The translations under genes were made by a program, and so were the position numbers. This document shows positions 11,960-23,278 of a DNA stretch of 64,000 bases, piece after piece. The stretch's first letter is position 1. Every line of letters starts with the position of its first letter. Below the pieces are notes generated by a model. It saw only the letters and a program-made list of their open reading frames with translations. It made no database searches and had not been told where the DNA came from. Source of the stretch: Pomacea canaliculata (taxonomy: Eukaryota; Mollusca; Gastropoda; Architaenioglossa; Ampullariidae). The DNA lies in assembly GCF_003073045.1 (NCBI RefSeq), contig NC_037595.1, forward strand, positions 2,294,001-2,358,000, read 5' to 3'.

Positions 11960-13036
11960 TTATGCATGTCGAAAATATTGCAGGATATTTACAGACGAGC
12001 AGCGAAAGATATAATTGACTTCGGATCTGAACCGTGATGAGCGTCCATAATAAATCAGAAAGCTTAAAGAGCAGTTGGCAGCCGTACATGTAATTGCAAA
12101 CACGCCCATCGTCAGAAAACTGTTCTGGTACCGACCCCCGAGGTCAAAGTCCAGTATGAAGGCCGAGGTCATAATGAGAGCCACATATGGTATTGAAGTT
12201 ACTATGTATATACACGACACAAATACAAGCATCTTCATCAGCGCCATCTGCTGCACCTGATGACCACTTCCCATTGAACTCGTCTTCTGCCGCCACAGTA
12301 TGGCGGTCCTTAACTTCAAGATGGTTGCAGCAGTCGCCAGACACATGCTAATGAATATACAAGGGGGAAGAATAGTCAGCAGACAAACCTCAAAGCCACG
12401 GAATAACAAATAGTTCTTCTTGTAAGTCGTAGACAGTTCCAGAACCCAGTAAAGTGTTTGGTTTGTACTGTTGCTGCGCTTGGCGTAAATATCATAATGA
12501 AAGAAACTGTAAACAAAGCCAAGCTGAATGAAGATGAATATGGAAGCGAGCAGCGCCGCCATGGTGCGAGTTCTCATGAGGGAAGATGCTCGTAGGGGGA
12601 GATAAACGCACACACAGCGTTCAATGGCGATGACTAGAGTGATGCAGCCTGCCATAGTTCTCATTTCGTCTCGGATTCCTAAGCCAAACTGCAGAGACTT
12701 GTAATAAACTTCTTTGCCCAGCAAGACGTCTGTGATTTCAATGAAGGGTCCAATCTGTGCCACACTAAGGAGGGACAACAAATACAGGAGGTCAGCGAGT
12801 GCCAGACAGAAGAGACAGAAGTTCATGCGGTCTGTGAGCCCCTGGCGCCAGAAGACCACAGTGTTGATGATGTTGGACGGAATGCCAGCCAATATAATCA
12901 GCGGCTTGACAACACATTGTGCCACAAAGTTAAACAGTTGAAATACTTCGTAACTGACAGGATCGAATGTGTTGTCCCAGGGCAACATAGTGTCTCCTCC
13001 GTTGTCAGCAAGAGAACTGCTGGACAGGCTCTTCAT
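11960..13036 (-). CDS. R3: rhodopsin-class GPCR (R2/R3/R4 group)
   Basis: A 358-residue receptor in one coding exon, the member of the second duplicated unit. Motif order is as in its siblings: LPWDN, GIPSN in TM1, LALAD in TM2, RDEMR then ERC in TM3, NST and NQT glycosylation sites in ECL2, TSIPY in TM6 and SFLIY in TM7. From TM1 to TM7 it matches R2 and R4 almost residue for residue, with local changes at TM1 (LIILAG against LVFAAG), TM4 (IFIFIQLGF against IYVFTQLGF) and TM6 (LVFVS). The N-terminus (MKSLSSSS) and the tail ending YFRHA are its own. The ATG at 13034-13036 follows CTTTCTTAGCAGCACC, a plausible 3' splice site. Role and ligand are inferred only from the family. Confidence 0.95.
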   Translation of the reverse strand: MKSLSSSSLADNGGDTMLPWDNTFDPVSYEVFQLFNFVAQCVVKPLIILAGIPSNIINTVVFWRQGLTDRMNFCLFCLALADLLYLLSLLSVAQIGPFIEITDVLLGKEVYYKSLQFGLGIRDEMRTMAGCITLVIAIERCVCVYLPLRASSLMRTRTMAALLASIFIFIQLGFVYSFFHYDIYAKRSNSTNQTLYWVLELSTTYKKNYLLFRGFEVCLLTILPPCIFISMCLATAATILKLRTAILWRQKTSSMGSGHQVQQMALMKMLVFVSCIYIVTSIPYVALIMTSAFILDFDLGGRYQNSFLTMGVFAITCTAANCSLSFLIYYGRSSRFRSEVNYIFRCSSVNILQYFRHA

Positions 13037-13040
13037 GGTG

Positions 13041-13056
13041 CTGCTAAGAAAGATGA
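13041..13056 (-). promoter_or_regulatory. Candidate 3' splice acceptor just before R3 ATG
   Basis: Read on the minus strand, TTTCTTAG followed by CAG lies 4-7 bases before the start codon. This is the counterpart of the sites before R2 and R4; the AG is kept while the preceding base varies (C, T or C). Confidence 0.45.
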
Positions 13057-14022
13057 AGTAATGGCGGATAATCGTTTAGGTTTTCTTAACCGTTTCTCAT
13101 TGATCTGAATAACACTGTTGAAATTATTACTTTATGTTTCTTCCCAATGTCCACATCTTTAATTCTGAATATTAACATCAAGACAGCTGTTTGCCACTGG
13201 TTAGCCTTTCTTTTTCATTTTTATTGAAAGAAAAGACCTCTTAAAGAGAACAAGCAATTATCATATTGTATATTTTTTTATTCTTCCTTTTAGAGCGGTT
13301 TTCAATAAAATCAGAATGTAAGTTTGATGTTTGTACAGTGGTGAAGAAGATTGATTCGAGTTATCCTATTTTTCTTGCAACATAAGAGGCAGGAAAAATA
13401 TACGTAGATATATAATTATCTACTATTTTCTGAACACTTATTTTCTGATTTAAAAGAATATTTACGGAGGAAAAAAAAGGTACAGACACGTGCATAGGTA
13501 AATTGTATTTTCGAGTGACACTTGCGTAGCTGGGATATTCGTAAATCATTCGACACGCATACAGGTATACATAGGCAATCGCACACACACACACACACAT
13601 ACACACAGTCTCACGTGCATGGTGCATGGAAGACCCACCCACGTTCGAACGCACATCCCTCCCGCAAAACGAAAATAATTTAATTCTTCTTGTTTAACAT
13701 GTTTATTTTGAAGCAGTTGAATAAGTTGATGTGAATAACATTTGGGAAAATGTATGTTGTTATGCGATAAAAAAAAATAAAATAAAATAAAGGACAAACT
13801 TTCATATAAATGAAACTGAGATAACTGTTAGCTTTGTATAGAAAGGGAAGTGAGATGGTGCCTCCATATTAAAGTTAAACCGAAATTGAAAAGGTGACGT
13901 ATGTTTGGTACTTATAGTTTAGTCCATATCCATTTCTGTAATAACTAAACAATCACATGACTGGACATTTACTGTATGGCTGTGACTGCTGTTAGAAAGA
14001 AATGAGCAGACTTCACATAATG

Positions 14023-14106
14023 AGTCAGATTATGACAGTCACATGACGACAGTCGCATAATGACAGTCACATGATGACAGTCGCATAATGGCAGTCAGAT
14101 TATGGC
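14023..14106. repeat. 14-bp minisatellite, six copies
   Basis: Six consecutive 14-mers of the form AGTC(A/G)(C/G)AT(T/A)ATG(A/G)C, differing at a few positions. The aligned parts of units 1 and 3 (about 8620-8660 and 20700-20760) have no such array, so it expanded in unit 2 only. Confidence 0.85.
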
Positions 14107-14279
14107 AGTGGTCACTGGCAGGACTGGGTATCGCTGAGTACATCTGTCGGACATTACAATAAGTATTAACCTCATCAAGTTTCGCCGTTACATCACATTG
14201 TGCGAAGATCGGAGAGGACTTCAGTTAGAATTCAAACTAATGTTTCAGTGAGAGTCGTTGTGACTGTAGCAGTGCCAGT

Positions 14280-14515
14280 TGGTGTTGTCAGAGTAGTAAT
14301 GTCTGCTATTGCTATGTGCTGTGGTCGTCATCAAGTTCATCGTCGTTATCGCTGATATCATCGCCCGTCGTCTTCGTCGCCGTATTTGTTATGTAGCTGC
14401 CGTCAACATGTCATGAACATCACTGTCAACACCATCGATGATTATTTGTTCAGCAGTCTCATGAAGTGGAAAAGAGCTCAGGGAGGCAGGTGATGAAGCC
14501 GTTGTTTTCACAAGA
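14280..14515 (-). promoter_or_regulatory. Conserved upstream block, unit 2 copy
   Basis: Counterpart of the blocks at 8820-9050 and 20935-21150, again about 1.25 kb before the receptor start. It keeps TTGTTCAGCAGTCT and GCCGTTGTTTTCAC at the far end. A regulatory or 5'-exon role is inferred from conservation and fixed distance. Confidence 0.4.
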
Positions 14516-14739
14516 TCAGTAAAGCAAATTCACGCAAATTTTCTGAGCGGTAAGCCGCAGGTAATAATACAAACAAGTTTCTTAAGTTGAGTGAGAAATA
14601 AAGACAGGGACTGGGGATTACAGTAGCAGGAATCAGTATCTATATGTTTATTTGCTTGTGTGTGTGTGGATGTGGGTGGGTGCATGCATGTCTATATCTC
14701 TATATCAGTGTGAGATAAAAATTACATACATCAGTCGGT

Positions 14740-14962
14740 TAAGCTGCCAAGAATAGATATCTCGCTTTACAGAGCCGAGGGTTAGTAAAAAACAAACAAA
14801 CCGCAGAGCCAGCAATGAAGGCTATATCGCAGCACGGCAGTCAACCCTGTAAAGTGACAGAGAAAATTAATAAATAAAAATAAAACGAATTAAAATTGTA
14901 GTAATAATAATAATAACATGAATAATAACAATAACAACAACAACAATAATAATAACGTTATT
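14740..14962 (+). mobile_element. Possible tRNA-derived SINE
   Basis: TCAGTCGGTTAAGCTGCC at about 14731-14748 resembles a tRNA D-arm and A box, and GAGCCGAGGGTTAGT (about 14772) could be a decayed B box. The stretch ends in AAT/AAC trinucleotide repeats (about 14900-14960), as many SINE tails do. Unit 3 has about 150 bp less between the matching flanks (around 21515 and 21625), consistent with an insertion. No target duplication was found. Confidence 0.35.
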
Positions 14963-15232
14963 TAATATAGCTATAAATCCCACCATCCAACAAATATAAA
15001 GACAAACAATGAATTTTAATTATGGTCTCAGTTTCTTCATAGTTAGTGTAGCTACTCGTAAAAAGAAGGCGAATGTCATCAAAACAAATGTAGTTAGCAC
15101 CTCAGTACCACTTAGAAAACTTTCGTTTCTAGCTTTTTGTGACTTGCTCTTGGCAAAGTAACCGCTATGAGTAAAGCCTCAATCATCTAACTCTCTAAAA
15201 CAACAATACAATGCAATACTGTACAGTGCAGT

Positions 15233-15271
15233 ACAACACAACACAACACAACACAACACAACACAACACAA
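15233..15271. repeat. CAACA pentanucleotide microsatellite
   Basis: About eight uninterrupted copies of ACACA/CAACA. Open frames across it on both strands are artefacts of the repeat. Confidence 0.9.
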
Positions 15272-16485
15272 TACAGTCCAATACAATTATTTATCCCCAG
15301 GAGCAATTCAAGAAAATTAAGCACAGCACAAATAACAATGTTTGGCTCCAAAATGGTTCCCAGCAACATGCAACGGATAAAAGCTTTCGATGTCTATCGT
15401 AAGCAATGAAACACAAGTCATAGATAAGTTTCACAACCCACGATGTTCATCGTCATAACCAGTGTGGCAATAATTGTAGAGGACTTAGGATACATTTCAG
15501 AAATTCAGTCTGTGATAGAACCTAAATAATTGTGGAATGTTTTATTTGGTTTCGTCTAACCAATACTTCAGTCTGTCTTAATGATCACCATGGCTATATT
15601 TGCATAGAAAAATATTCAGGAGAGAAATTTTCTCATGCGGGGGCAAGTATAACACTATGTAGAATGACAAAACAAATGTCCATACAGGTATAAATTTACG
15701 CTCAGAAATAAGAGCACATAAAGAGCGATTGTCTTATAATAAAGAACATTTAAACATGGACTTAGCTTGCACAGTTCCCTTCCTGTACACAAAATTTACG
15801 TTTCTTTGAAACAAATATTTTCAATCCCTGAGATCATCAACAAGTAAACTAAGGTGATCAGGGACAAGAATACTAACAAGGTGAAGCAGTGGTGTGTGGA
15901 CCATTGAAGATGTCATCCGCTCGAAGACTCCAAGATGCATCAAGACACACGCACCTCTTGCACCCGGAACTGCAGGAAGTTAATGACGGACAACCTGATT
16001 GGTCACAACAAGTTAAGATCAAAGGTCAGAGTCATAGGAATTCACATTACCATGTCAGTCTTCTTGTCAATGGTGTGGCAACACACAGAACCTAATATAT
16101 TTGATGAAGTCTGTCATTTTGGAAGATTGCTAGTCACGAGCGCTGGGTTGAAGAGCTGGCAATGGACAAAAGGTTGCCACCTCCCGTAATACTGCTGTGC
16201 ACTGCAACTGCTCCATGAACAGGCTGTCTGATATTCATTCAATGAATGTTTTCCCACAGCATTCCAATTCCAGAAGTCTTCCTGTCGACTTCTATAACCG
16301 TTGCACGTTATTTTGGGTCTATTGCCATTGGGTATCAACATCAACTTGTCAGTGATAAATACTGTGATATCTGCATCACGTTGTTTTTGCAGACGAAATT
16401 CGTAAATTGTAAAATAGAACTAAGAATTTTATAAAGGTAGACTGAGTGACTAGTAAAGTACACACATGAATTACATCCTCAAAGT

Positions 16486-16668
16486 CGTAGTCTATCGGAT
16501 GTCGGGGAACAAAACAGTTGAAAGACGAGAGGATGAGTGGCAGCCGCTTGTGTACACAGAACACCCGGCTTGTCTTCTGTCCACTGTTTGTGCTGCTGAC
16601 CACGGCCACAGGAAATAACTGTAAACAACTGAGAGAATTGCACTGCACGAAACATATAACTGTGCTTC
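16486..16668. other. Highly conserved island, unit 2 copy
   Basis: This matches 23279-23475 at visibly higher identity than the sequence on either side, with a 15-bp length difference inside. It lies just downstream of the second-receptor position. Unit 1 has a weaker, shortened match at about 9590-9690. Open frames exist on both strands but neither looks like a known protein. Confidence 0.5.
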
Positions 16669-17058
16669 AACATTACTACAATTGGTTTGAATATACCTAA
16701 TCGCTCATTGCATCTTCCATCGAAAGCAGCTTAACCGTCGATGCATATTAAGGGCAGACAATAATTTTCTGTTTTGTATGTTTCTAAAAGTAAATATTAA
16801 AAAATACAAAAAAACTTACCATTTAGCTTTAGACTGTTATTTACATTGCACCTGCAGCGTTGACAGTATTTGAACTTCAAAGAATGGTGCCTTACAGAAG
16901 ACAATTCATAAACAAAGAAGCTAGAACGAATATTTCCATGCTTCCCTTTCTATTTAACTACAAACGCTGCCTTTCATTATTGGACATATTGATGTAGTTG
17001 TAATCGATTACATTACTTTATAGTACTTCCATGAATGTCTTTCAACTTTGTTTTAAAT

Positions 17059-17187
17059 TTACAAACGGCGCAGAGGTTTTATATCAGAGTTGAATTGTGA
17101 TGAAAGTCGATAATAGATAATAAAGGTAGTCCAACATTTCACTCCAGCACATGCTGTCGTCTGATTGTCATACTGTCCAGAAACTTT
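17059..17187 (-). pseudogene. Relic of a second GPCR gene, unit 2 (C-terminal tail only)
   Basis: The minus strand ends in a translation containing FIIYYRLSSQFNSDIK, plainly the TM7 and tail of this receptor family (R5: NFVIYYRHSSRFKSDIK), with the stop codon in the same place. Before that (about 17180-17190) the sequence turns into the DNA found upstream of R5. The join is at the same point as in the unit 1 relic, and both share CTGTCGTC where R5 reads differently, so the two relics probably come from one deletion. Confidence 0.82.
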
Positions 17188-18692
17188 ATCATTAATATAT
17201 TTGGCACTGATTCGTGTGTCTATTGCCAAAAGAATCTGAATAACACAATATTTGTTTAGTTTGTAAAACACAACAGAATAAAATAAAGACAAACATATTT
17301 TTAAATTTCAAATTACTTGCATACACTTAGAGCAACTATGTCGCCTTCACTGAGACATTTGCATTCGTTGTATTTACTCGCTCATTCACTGGCTTTACAA
17401 AGAGTCTTCCCTGAAAAGTTAAGGTTCGATCTCATTAATGTCTTCCAGCGATTGGGAATATGTTAAGTATTAACGCTTTCACAATGTATATGTATGTGTA
17501 TATCTAAATTGTATGTACATACATATATATGACTGTGTTGTAGGTGTAGTCTAGCGTAAATGTGACTTAAATTGTGTGTGTGTGTGTGTGAGAGAGAGAG
17601 GTAAAAGATACCAAACGAATAGAGTTCAACTGCTGATAAAAACATTTCCCCCGGAAATACGTCATTCACTTCTATATATAGTTTTTTTATCTCTCTGGCA
17701 AAGACTCAATGTCGGACTATAATTTACAATTTCTGCTTGAGTGAGTGTCACGTGACTCACGTACTTTGATATTACTTTTCTTTTAGTCATCAGTTACTGA
17801 GCACAGGTAATAGATATTATTGGTGCGGGAGGTAGAAATGTGTATTGTAGGATGGAATTGGTTTGTATATAAAAATAATGTCAAGTTTACATACCTCTCT
17901 GCGTGTGTATGTGACATTCACTGCACGTACTAACTTCGTATGAACAAATTAGACATTTTCCTCGGGACAATGAACCCTGTGTCCAGTGAAATGGCGAACG
18001 AAAGCAGTTGTAAAACACAGAAACACACAAGAGTGAGAAGACATACTCTACTGATGTAAGCGATGCACCGAAGAGAACAAAACACTTTTGCTAAAAACAG
18101 TCTTTTGTAGATTCCGAAGTTGGTGTTGTGCGGATAAATAAGATGGAAGGAAAAAAAGAACAGAACGTGAGGAATATCCCACTAGGTAGCAAACTTGCTA
18201 GAATGGCAGTGGACGTTATTCCTTGGAAACTTCTGTTCTCTTCCCTGGAACAACAAAGAGGAACAAACTGACTGGACTCCAGGGCTTCTAGAAACCACGG
18301 TAACCGATATCTACATCACACGATAACTGATGTCCGCCCGATGTCTGTAATCAGCCTTAAGACCATAACAGTCCGACAATGGGTGTATGTTTTTAAAGTT
18401 CAGTCACCAAAATTTAAATATTTTACACCTGAGATTATCCTGTAGACACTCATTTTGATTCCGAGTAGTTCTTTAAACCACAGTTATGTACGATGACTGA
18501 ATTATTAGCTAAGGGATGTTTCGCATCACCAAAGAAATGATGATTTGATTTTTTCTCAACCGCCACGTAATACAAAAACGTTAAATTAATGGACTGGGAG
18601 TCCAGTCAAGAACAATGTACCTACAATACTTTGTTATAGCAACCAGGTGATACTTTAGTAATTATCACAGTTAAGTCATGTTTTCAATTTAA
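17188..18692. other. Unit 2 distal spacer and 3' flank of R4
   Basis: It matches 10116-11959 and, in its first part, 24818-25800. A TG and AG simple tract lies at about 17574-17600. It has no recognisable gene. The 3' flank just before R4 shares TATAGCAACCA with the flanks of R2 (6438) and R3 (11888). Confidence 0.55.
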
Positions 18693-19784
18693 CTAATTTT
18701 TATCTGATTTCTCCCGTCGAACATATTGCAGGATATTTACAGCTGAGCAGCCAAGTATATATTTGATTTCCGATCTGTATCGCGATGAGCGTCCATAATA
18801 AATTATAAAGGTAAACGAACAGTTGACGGATGTACATATGACAGCAAACACGCCCATCGTCAGAAAACTATTCTGGTACCGACCCCCGAGGTCAAAGTCC
18901 AGTATGAAGGCTGAGGTCATAATGAGAGCCACATATGGTATTGAAGTTACTATGTATATACACGACACAAGTACAAGCATCTTCATCAGCGCCATCTGCT
19001 GCACCTGATGACCACTTCCCATTGAACTCGTCTTCTGCCGCCACAGTATGGCGGTCCTTAACTTCAAGATGGTTGCAGCAGTCGCTAGACACATGCTAAT
19101 GAATATACAAGGGGGAAGAATAGTCAGCAGACAAACCTCAAAGCCACGGAATAACAAATAGTTCTTCTTGTAAGTCGTAGACAGTTCCAGAACCCAGTAA
19201 AGTGTTTGGTTTGTGCTGTTGCTACGCTTGGCGTAAATATCATAATGAAAGAAACTGTAAACAAAGCCAAGCTGAGTGAAGACGTATATAGACGCCAGCA
19301 GCGCCGCCATGGTGCGAGTTCTCATGAGGGAAGATGCTCGTAGGGGAAGATAAACGCACACACAGCGTTCAATGGCGATGACTAGAGTGATGCAGCCTGC
19401 CATAGTTCTCATTTCGTCTCGGATTCCTAAGCCAACCTGCAGAGACTTGTAATAAACTTCTTTGCCCAGCAAGACGTCTGTGATTTCAATGAAGGGTCCA
19501 ATCTGTGTCACACCAAGGAGGGACAACAAATACAGGAGGTCAGCGAGTGCCAGACAGAAGAGACAGAAGTTCATGCGGTCTGTGAGCCCCTGGCGCCAGA
19601 AGACCACAGTGTTGATGATGTTGGACGGAATGCCAGCTGCAAAGACCAGCGGCTTGACAACGCATTGTGCTATAAGGTTGAACAGTTGAAATTCTTCATA
19701 ACTGACAGGATCCAATGGGTTGTCCCATGGCAACACAGTGTCTCCTTTGTTGTCAGGAAGAGAACTGTTGGACAGGCTCTTCAT
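18693..19784 (-). CDS. R4: rhodopsin-class GPCR (R2/R3/R4 group)
   Basis: A 363-residue receptor in one coding exon, first gene of the third unit. Motifs: LPWDN, GIPSN, LALAD, RDEMR and ERC in TM3, NST/NQT in ECL2, TSIPY in TM6, TFIIY in TM7, and a longer charged tail ending RREKSDKN. The open frame continues seven codons upstream to a TTG at 19805, but the first ATG is at 19782-19784. This gives MKSLSNSS, exactly where R2 and R3 start, and the bases before it (TTTTTCAGCAGCACC on the minus strand) look like a 3' splice site, so the upstream codons are probably intron. It is almost identical to R2 in TM1 (LVFAAGIPSN) and through the core. The ligand is unknown. Confidence 0.95.
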   Translation of the reverse strand: MKSLSNSSLPDNKGDTVLPWDNPLDPVSYEEFQLFNLIAQCVVKPLVFAAGIPSNIINTVVFWRQGLTDRMNFCLFCLALADLLYLLSLLGVTQIGPFIEITDVLLGKEVYYKSLQVGLGIRDEMRTMAGCITLVIAIERCVCVYLPLRASSLMRTRTMAALLASIYVFTQLGFVYSFFHYDIYAKRSNSTNQTLYWVLELSTTYKKNYLLFRGFEVCLLTILPPCIFISMCLATAATILKLRTAILWRQKTSSMGSGHQVQQMALMKMLVLVSCIYIVTSIPYVALIMTSAFILDFDLGGRYQNSFLTMGVFAVICTSVNCSFTFIIYYGRSSRYRSEIKYILGCSAVNILQYVRREKSDKN

Positions 19785-19787
19785 GGT

Positions 19788-19800
19788 GCTGCTGAAAAAT
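19788..19800 (-). promoter_or_regulatory. Candidate 3' splice acceptor just before R4 ATG
   Basis: On the minus strand TTTTTCAG then CAG precedes CACC-ATG. This is the clearest of the three aligned acceptor-like sites before R2, R3 and R4. Confidence 0.5.
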
Positions 19801-20934
19801 GTCAAGTACTAACCAGTAAGCTTTCAGGTTTTTCTACCCATTCCCCCGACATCCGAATTAATACTTTTTATTTCTTCTCTTTCCTGAGTTCACGTATTAA
19901 ATTGTGACTAATGACAACGAAAGAGTTGTTTATCATTGATTATCATTTCTCTTTTATTTTATTTCTTGTTTGTGAACGGAACATCGTCCTAAAAGACAAA
20001 TATTGTCACTTCGTAAATTCTACGTTGTCGTGTACTTTAAGAGGAGTCGTCAGAATTTTACTTTGATTTTTGTACAATTGTGAAGAAAATTATTTCGAAT
20101 TATCAGTTTTTCCGCCAACACTCGAGGAAGTCAGAGAGACGATAAAGCAAACAAATGTGTAAGTACATAATTAGGTCCTATTTCTTAAGCACTGCTATTT
20201 TCTGTTTTACCATAATATTAAGGCAGAAATAGCAGGCATAAATGTGAATAGTTGCGTGCACAAGGAAGGGAAGACTTGGGTAAATGTTGTTGGCATATTT
20301 GAAATGCAACTTGACACGCTCACACGTATCCACATGCATCTGAGTTCTCTCTCTCTCTGGCACACACACACAAGACAGACGCACGCACGCATACACAGAA
20401 AAACGAAAACCAACCGATGTTGATAAGAGTACATTTAAATCCGAGGTCATTATGCAATAAAATAAAAAATAATATTCCGAACAAACATTTAAATAAATCA
20501 AACTAAAAATAACGTTTCAGTCTTTAAGGGCAGGTAATGACATCACACCTGCAACATTACAGGAAATGTTTGACAAAGTCAAGACGACATCACTGAGGTG
20601 ATGGGTGAGATGACGGGTGAGGTGAGGTCCTTATGGTTTGGTCTTCGCCATTTTCTGCAATAACTACACAGTTACAGTAGTCTGCTGTTGGTTCGTCTGG
20701 CTGTGACCCTACATCGTATAGCTACATCGGTCACTTGCAGGGTCACTAATGTGGAGTACAGCTTTCGGATATTACAGAAATCCTCGTCAAGAACAGTCTA
20801 TACATCGTGTTCTGCACACATTTAGAAGTACCACTATAAGATGTCAAAGAGATTTTCTAGTGAAAGTCTTTGTCACAGTAACAGCACCGGTAGTAGTAGT
20901 AGAGTAGTAGTAGAGTAGTAGAGTAGTAGTAGTT

Positions 20935-21150
20935 GCAGTAGGAATGTCTGTCATTGTTACTCAGGTGCTGATGTCGTCATTAAGTTCGTCGTCGCCGTCA
21001 TTGTTATTATCGCCCTCGTCTTTGTTTTGCAACTGTCGTCCAGTCACTGTCAACACTGTCACTGATAATTTGTTCAGCAGTCTGATGAGCTGAGGTCGAG
21101 GAGGCAGATACAGGAACCGTTGTTTACAGAAGCCCCATCAGTCTCTTATG
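20935..21150 (-). promoter_or_regulatory. Conserved upstream block, unit 3 copy
   Basis: About 1.15 kb before the R4 start. It keeps AATGTCTGTCATTGTTA, TTTGTTCAGCAGTCTGATGA and CCGTTGTTTACAGAA in common with the unit 1 copy. Function is inferred. Confidence 0.4.
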
Positions 21151-21288
21151 TCATAAAGAAAGGTTCATGCAAGTTTTGTAAGCCATTAAGCAGGAGATAA
21201 TGATAAAAAAGTGATATGTCCCAACTGAATGATTAACGGAAAAGTTAGTAAATAACTACATAGACAGAGTTATAGAAGCATCTACTAG

Positions 21289-21303
21289 TGTGTGTGTGTT
21301 TTT

Positions 21304-21378
<75 letters not shown>

Positions 21379-21407
21379 TGTTTGTGTGTTTGTGTGTTTG
21401 TGTGGTT
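21289..21407. repeat. TG dinucleotide microsatellite
   Basis: A pure TG core at about 21311-21376 is flanked by TTTGTGTG variants. It is absent from the same place in unit 1 and much shorter in unit 2 (about 14655-14680). Confidence 0.95.
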
Positions 21408-23278
21408 GAGTGCAGAGATACGTTGCTAAGTGCGTGTTTGTTCATGTCTGCGTCTCTCTCTTTCACACACACACGAACACACAAACGAACACACTTTCCT
21501 CTGTCACTTACATCAGTCGATCACAAGCTGTCAGCAATGATAAAGCAGCAACAGAGAAGAGCAATGGCACCTCATCCATCAAGAGTACCTCCAAGCGCTT
21601 GACAATAATCAAACAGCCAGAATAGTAATAATGGTCTGAGAACAATTCACAGTTAGTGTTGCTACTCACGGTGAGAATAAATACTAACAGGAAAGATGGA
21701 GCCACTTCAGTTCAAGACCTTTACCCATCCATGCCTCTCTAGCCTTATCTTTTGTCTGAAAGTATTCCGACTGGCTCCCAGTAAACTGGGATCTCGAAAA
21801 CCTCACTTTTCAAAAGGACCTTAAAAGGGTTGGAGGCCGACCTGTACCTGCTAGCGAACTGCCATCAAGTGAAAGTTTAAAAACCAACACACAACACAAA
21901 TAAACATGTTTGTCTCCAAAATGGTTGCCAGCAACATGCAACGGAGAAACGCTTTCGAGGTCCAGCGCAAGGGACAAAAATAAACCATACTTCAGTGTAT
22001 CTGAATGTAAATGGTTAATTTTCAATGGAAACATAAATAACACTACACAGTCAGAAACAAACCGAGATACAGAAATGAATTTACACTCAGGAATGAATCC
22101 ACTTAAAGGAGCTGCACATGAAGGGGCAATCACAAAAGGTCTGGTGTAGAGTAAAGAACATGTAGACATCGACTTATGAGACGCAGTTGTTGCTACTTCA
22201 GTTACACATGTTGTGGTATGTGAGAATGAGGTTATAAGGCTAGATGAGGTCATGGACTAGAATAAAATAGACTGTTGTCAGTCTGCATCCGCTGTCTAAA
22301 GATTTTAAACTCGCCCATGGAGAAAACCTTCTGTACTATAGGAGCCACCTAACACCTACCTGACAAATTTGACGAACCGTTTTCAGATTTAAGAAAATAC
22401 AATTAAAATGATGGATTCAGAAAATTTTCAAGTAAGAGAAACCCGCATAATCTTCAATAGGTGTTAATAGATATTTAAATGTTCGTTTGGCTTTTTCAAC
22501 GCATTATTAAAGCGGGTTAAGAACAAGAATAAAATTATAATCACACGCGTGTCACAATATTGCATCAAGTCGGAGACGTTGGACGTTAAACTGTCAGGGA
22601 ACATCGACTAGGCCCTGTACTAAAACATCTATGTTTCTGTCAAAGAAATATTTTTAACCTGTGAGGTCAGTAACAACAATATGAACATGTTCAGCACAGT
22701 GGACTGTGGACCTTTAAAGATTTCGTCCGTTTGAAGATTCGAAGATGCGACAAGAGACAAGCACCGAGAGCTTGTCAGATGATAGGAAGCAGAAAATGAG
22801 TCAGAACAGTTTAAGCCTTTAAGGCCAAAGGTCAGATTTAGAGGATTCACATAAGCAGGTCACAATATTGTGAATGATGTAACAAGACAAAATACCTGAT
22901 ACATTTGATGAAATCTGTCATTGTGGAAGGTAGCTGGTCACTAGGGCTGGGTTCACGAGCTGCCAAGAGACAAAAGGTTGTCAACCCCCGTAATACTGCT
23001 GTGCACTGGAGCAGATTGCATGAGCAGGCTGTCTCGCAGGCGACTACTCAGTTAATTTTTATCATCAGTTCTAGACTTGTTCATGCCGACTTCTATAACC
23101 GTTGGACCTAATCTCAAGTCTATTGCTGGTCGATCTACACATCAGCTTGTCAATGAAAATCTTCTCGTTGCTGTGTCCCGTTGTCTTCGCAGATGAACAT
23201 TCATTAATTGTGAAAATAGAACTAAGAGTTATTTAACTTTATCCTGTGTGAATTGTACAACACAAGTACAAAATACAT

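Larger units (their letters stand above)
13037..17058. other. Unit 2 spacer: 5' flank of R3
   Basis: Non-coding DNA parallel to 7579-10004 and 19785-23597. It contains a 14-bp minisatellite, the conserved upstream block (14280-14515), a possible SINE (14740-14962), a CAACA microsatellite, stretches at 15310-16340 matching 21880-23110, and a strongly conserved island (16486-16668). Short open frames across 15889-16189 are not kept in unit 3 and are not called. Confidence 0.55.

Noticed and set aside
14023-14106. CRISPR-like array
   Set aside because: The repeats are head-to-tail 14-mers without spacers, in an animal genome.
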